A DNA stretch of 8,640 nt from Candidatus Egaibacter danicus (GTDB lineage: Bacteria > Pseudomonadota > Gammaproteobacteria > Burkholderiales > Burkholderiaceae): contig JAABRC010000058.1 of the NCBI GenBank assembly GCA_011391115.1, positions 1 through 8,640 of the forward strand, given 5' to 3'. Positions 7,637-8,640 of this stretch are shown here, one piece after another (the first letter of the stretch is position 1; the number at the start of each line of letters is the position of its first letter). Below the pieces are notes generated by a model. That model saw only the letters and a program-made list of their open reading frames with translations. It made no database searches and was not told the origin of the DNA. Position numbers and translations under genes: made by a program.

Positions 7637-8284
7637 ATGAAACAAGTGTCCGGGTCAAAAACTGTGAAGGTCAGCGAGGCGCGTGAACGTCTGGAGCAGG
7701 ACATCCTCGCCGCGGCGAAACGTCTGTTTGCCCAGCGCGGCTTTGGTGGTGTTTCGCTGGACCACATTGCCCGCGAGGTAGGGGCGTCCAAGCAAAACCT
7801 GCTCTACTACTTTCCCAGCAAGGAAGAGCTGTACCGGCGGGTATTGCACGGTGTGCTGGATGTCTGGCTGTCTTACATGGATGCCCTGAGCCAGCGACAG
7901 GATGACCCGGAGCAGGCACTGCGCGAATACATCGCCGGCAAACTGCGCTTCTCACGTGAGCACCCGGACGACTCGCGGGTGTATGCGAACGAGGTGGTCT
8001 CTGGCGCCCCCATTTTTTCAGCTGAAATTGCCGAGCGCGTGATTCCTGCATTACAAGCCGACATGGCCATCTTCAACCGTTGGGCAGAACAGGGCCTGTG
8101 CCGGCCCGTGGATGGCCGGCACCTGATGATTTTGTTGTGGGCTTCTACTCAGGTGTATGCAGACTGGGCCAGCCAGATCAGCCTGGTGCTGGGCAAGAAG
8201 AAGCTTGGCTCAGAAGACTTCGCGGCAGCCGAGACCCTGATCGTGGACATGGTGCTGCGCACTGTTTTGGTCAAGGCCAATTGA
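7637..8284 (+). CDS. rutR: RutR-like TetR family regulator of pyrimidine catabolism
   Basis: A DNA-binding repressor of 215 residues, close to the 212 of E. coli RutR. The TetR helix-turn-helix is at about residues 38-57 (GVSLDHIAREVGASKQNLLY), followed by LLYYFPSKEELY, which RutR shares nearly exactly. Further RutR-like segments are LDVWLSYM (74-81, with Trp77 at the same number as in the E. coli protein), SREHPDDSRVYANEVVSGAP (106-125) and LLWASTQVYADWASQI (166-181). As I recall, the Trp77 and Trp/Gln of WASTQ contact uracil in E. coli RutR; here they are Trp77, Trp168 and Gln172. It is divergent from the degradation operon, with an 18-bp operator between them. The ATG at 7637-7639 has no clear ribosome binding site. 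An upstream 7-codon frame (7617-7640) ends across this ATG. The likely role is repression of the operon and of itself, relieved by uracil or thymine. Confidence 0.92.
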   Translation: MKQVSGSKTVKVSEARERLEQDILAAAKRLFAQRGFGGVSLDHIAREVGASKQNLLYYFPSKEELYRRVLHGVLDVWLSYMDALSQRQDDPEQALREYIAGKLRFSREHPDDSRVYANEVVSGAPIFSAEIAERVIPALQADMAIFNRWAEQGLCRPVDGRHLMILLWASTQVYADWASQISLVLGKKKLGSEDFAAAETLIVDMVLRTVLVKAN

Positions 8285-8299
8285 AGAAAGACGCCCCAC

Positions 8300-8640
8300 A
8301 TGAGTGCTTTTGATCCCGACTCGCTGGAGTGTCTCGCCGCCATCGTGGAAGAGGGCGGGTTCGAGCGTGCTGCCGTGCGGTTGTCCATCACCCAGTCGGC
8401 TGTGTCCCAGCGTCTGCGCTCCCTGGAGGCGCAAGCGGGTACGGTATTGATTGTTCGCAGTCGCCCGCTCAAGCCCACCGCAGCCGGGCGCCTGTTGCTC
8501 AAGCACGCGATGCAGATGCGCCTGCTGCGCGCTGATCTGGAGCATGACCTTCAGGATCTGGCACCCAGCACTGTCAGCGGCGCGCGGGAAGAAGAGCGTG
8601 TCTCCATCGCCGTCAACGCCGACAGTATCGCCACCTGGGC
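8300..8640 (+). CDS. argP: LysR family regulator, ArgP/IciA-like (partial, N-terminal 113 codons)
   Basis: The frame opens with ATG at 8300-8302, 15 nt after the rutR stop, and stays open to the right edge, so the effector domain is missing. The winged helix-turn-helix is at about residues 21-43: GFERAAVRLSITQSAVSQRL, then RSLE. GFERAA...ITQSAVSQR is the ArgP/IciA signature, and SIAVNADSIATW at 102-113 matches the SLAVNADSLATW that opens the effector domain of E. coli ArgP. Only RSRPLKPTAAG differs in the usual style of such families. ArgP-type proteins generally activate LysE/ArgO amino-acid exporters and respond to lysine or arginine. A purine-rich GAAGAAAG upstream overlaps the rutR stop and may be its ribosome binding site. 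The tight spacing suggests co-transcription with rutR, though an internal promoter cannot be excluded. Its targets cannot be seen here. Confidence 0.85.
   Translation, partial: MSAFDPDSLECLAAIVEEGGFERAAVRLSITQSAVSQRLRSLEAQAGTVLIVRSRPLKPTAAGRLLLKHAMQMRLLRADLEHDLQDLAPSTVSGAREEERVSIAVNADSIATW

Overview
The window is a stretch of a high-GC proteobacterial chromosome that I place in the Burkholderiales, most likely Comamonadaceae (Rhodoferax/Polaromonas-like). The reasons are the gene content and order, the codon use, and an intergenic element at about 4687-4748 that resembles a repeat I know from that family. The placement is inference; no rRNA or other taxonomic marker is present.

Nearly all of it is one reductive pyrimidine (uracil/thymine) catabolism locus. 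A minus-strand operon starts near 7557 and runs to the left edge: preT (FAD/NAD(P)H and Fe-S subunit of dihydropyrimidine dehydrogenase), preA (FMN and Fe-S subunit), hydA (dihydropyrimidinase), an M20-type Zn hydrolase acting as N-carbamoyl-beta-alanine amidohydrolase, then an ABC importer: ATPase, permease, and the first 48 codons of a further membrane protein that is probably a second permease. Intergenic gaps are 29, 100, 49 and 85 nt. The last three genes overlap by 8 and 4 nt, which suggests translational coupling. The expected flow is import of a pyrimidine or related ring compound, reduction to dihydropyrimidine, ring opening to the N-carbamoyl-beta-amino acid, then hydrolysis to beta-alanine (or 3-aminoisobutyrate), CO2 and ammonia.

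Divergent from the operon on the plus strand lies a rutR-like TetR regulator (7637-8284). The 177-nt spacer holds a perfect 18-bp palindrome (7584-7601) matching the E. coli RutR operator consensus at 12 of 14 defined positions. Plausible sigma70 promoters point outward on each side, and their -35 hexamers are the two halves of this palindrome. The simplest reading is one RutR site controlling both directions, released when uracil or thymine binds RutR.

After rutR, with a 15-nt gap, a LysR regulator of the ArgP/IciA type begins and runs off the right edge. No tRNA, rRNA, CRISPR, insertion sequence or phage feature was seen, and no gene-free stretch exceeds 300 bases. The locus is mostly a known pathway. 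The less described parts are the linked ABC importer, the M20 hydrolase in place of the nitrilase-type enzyme, the arrangement of the divergent control region and the rutR-argP pairing.
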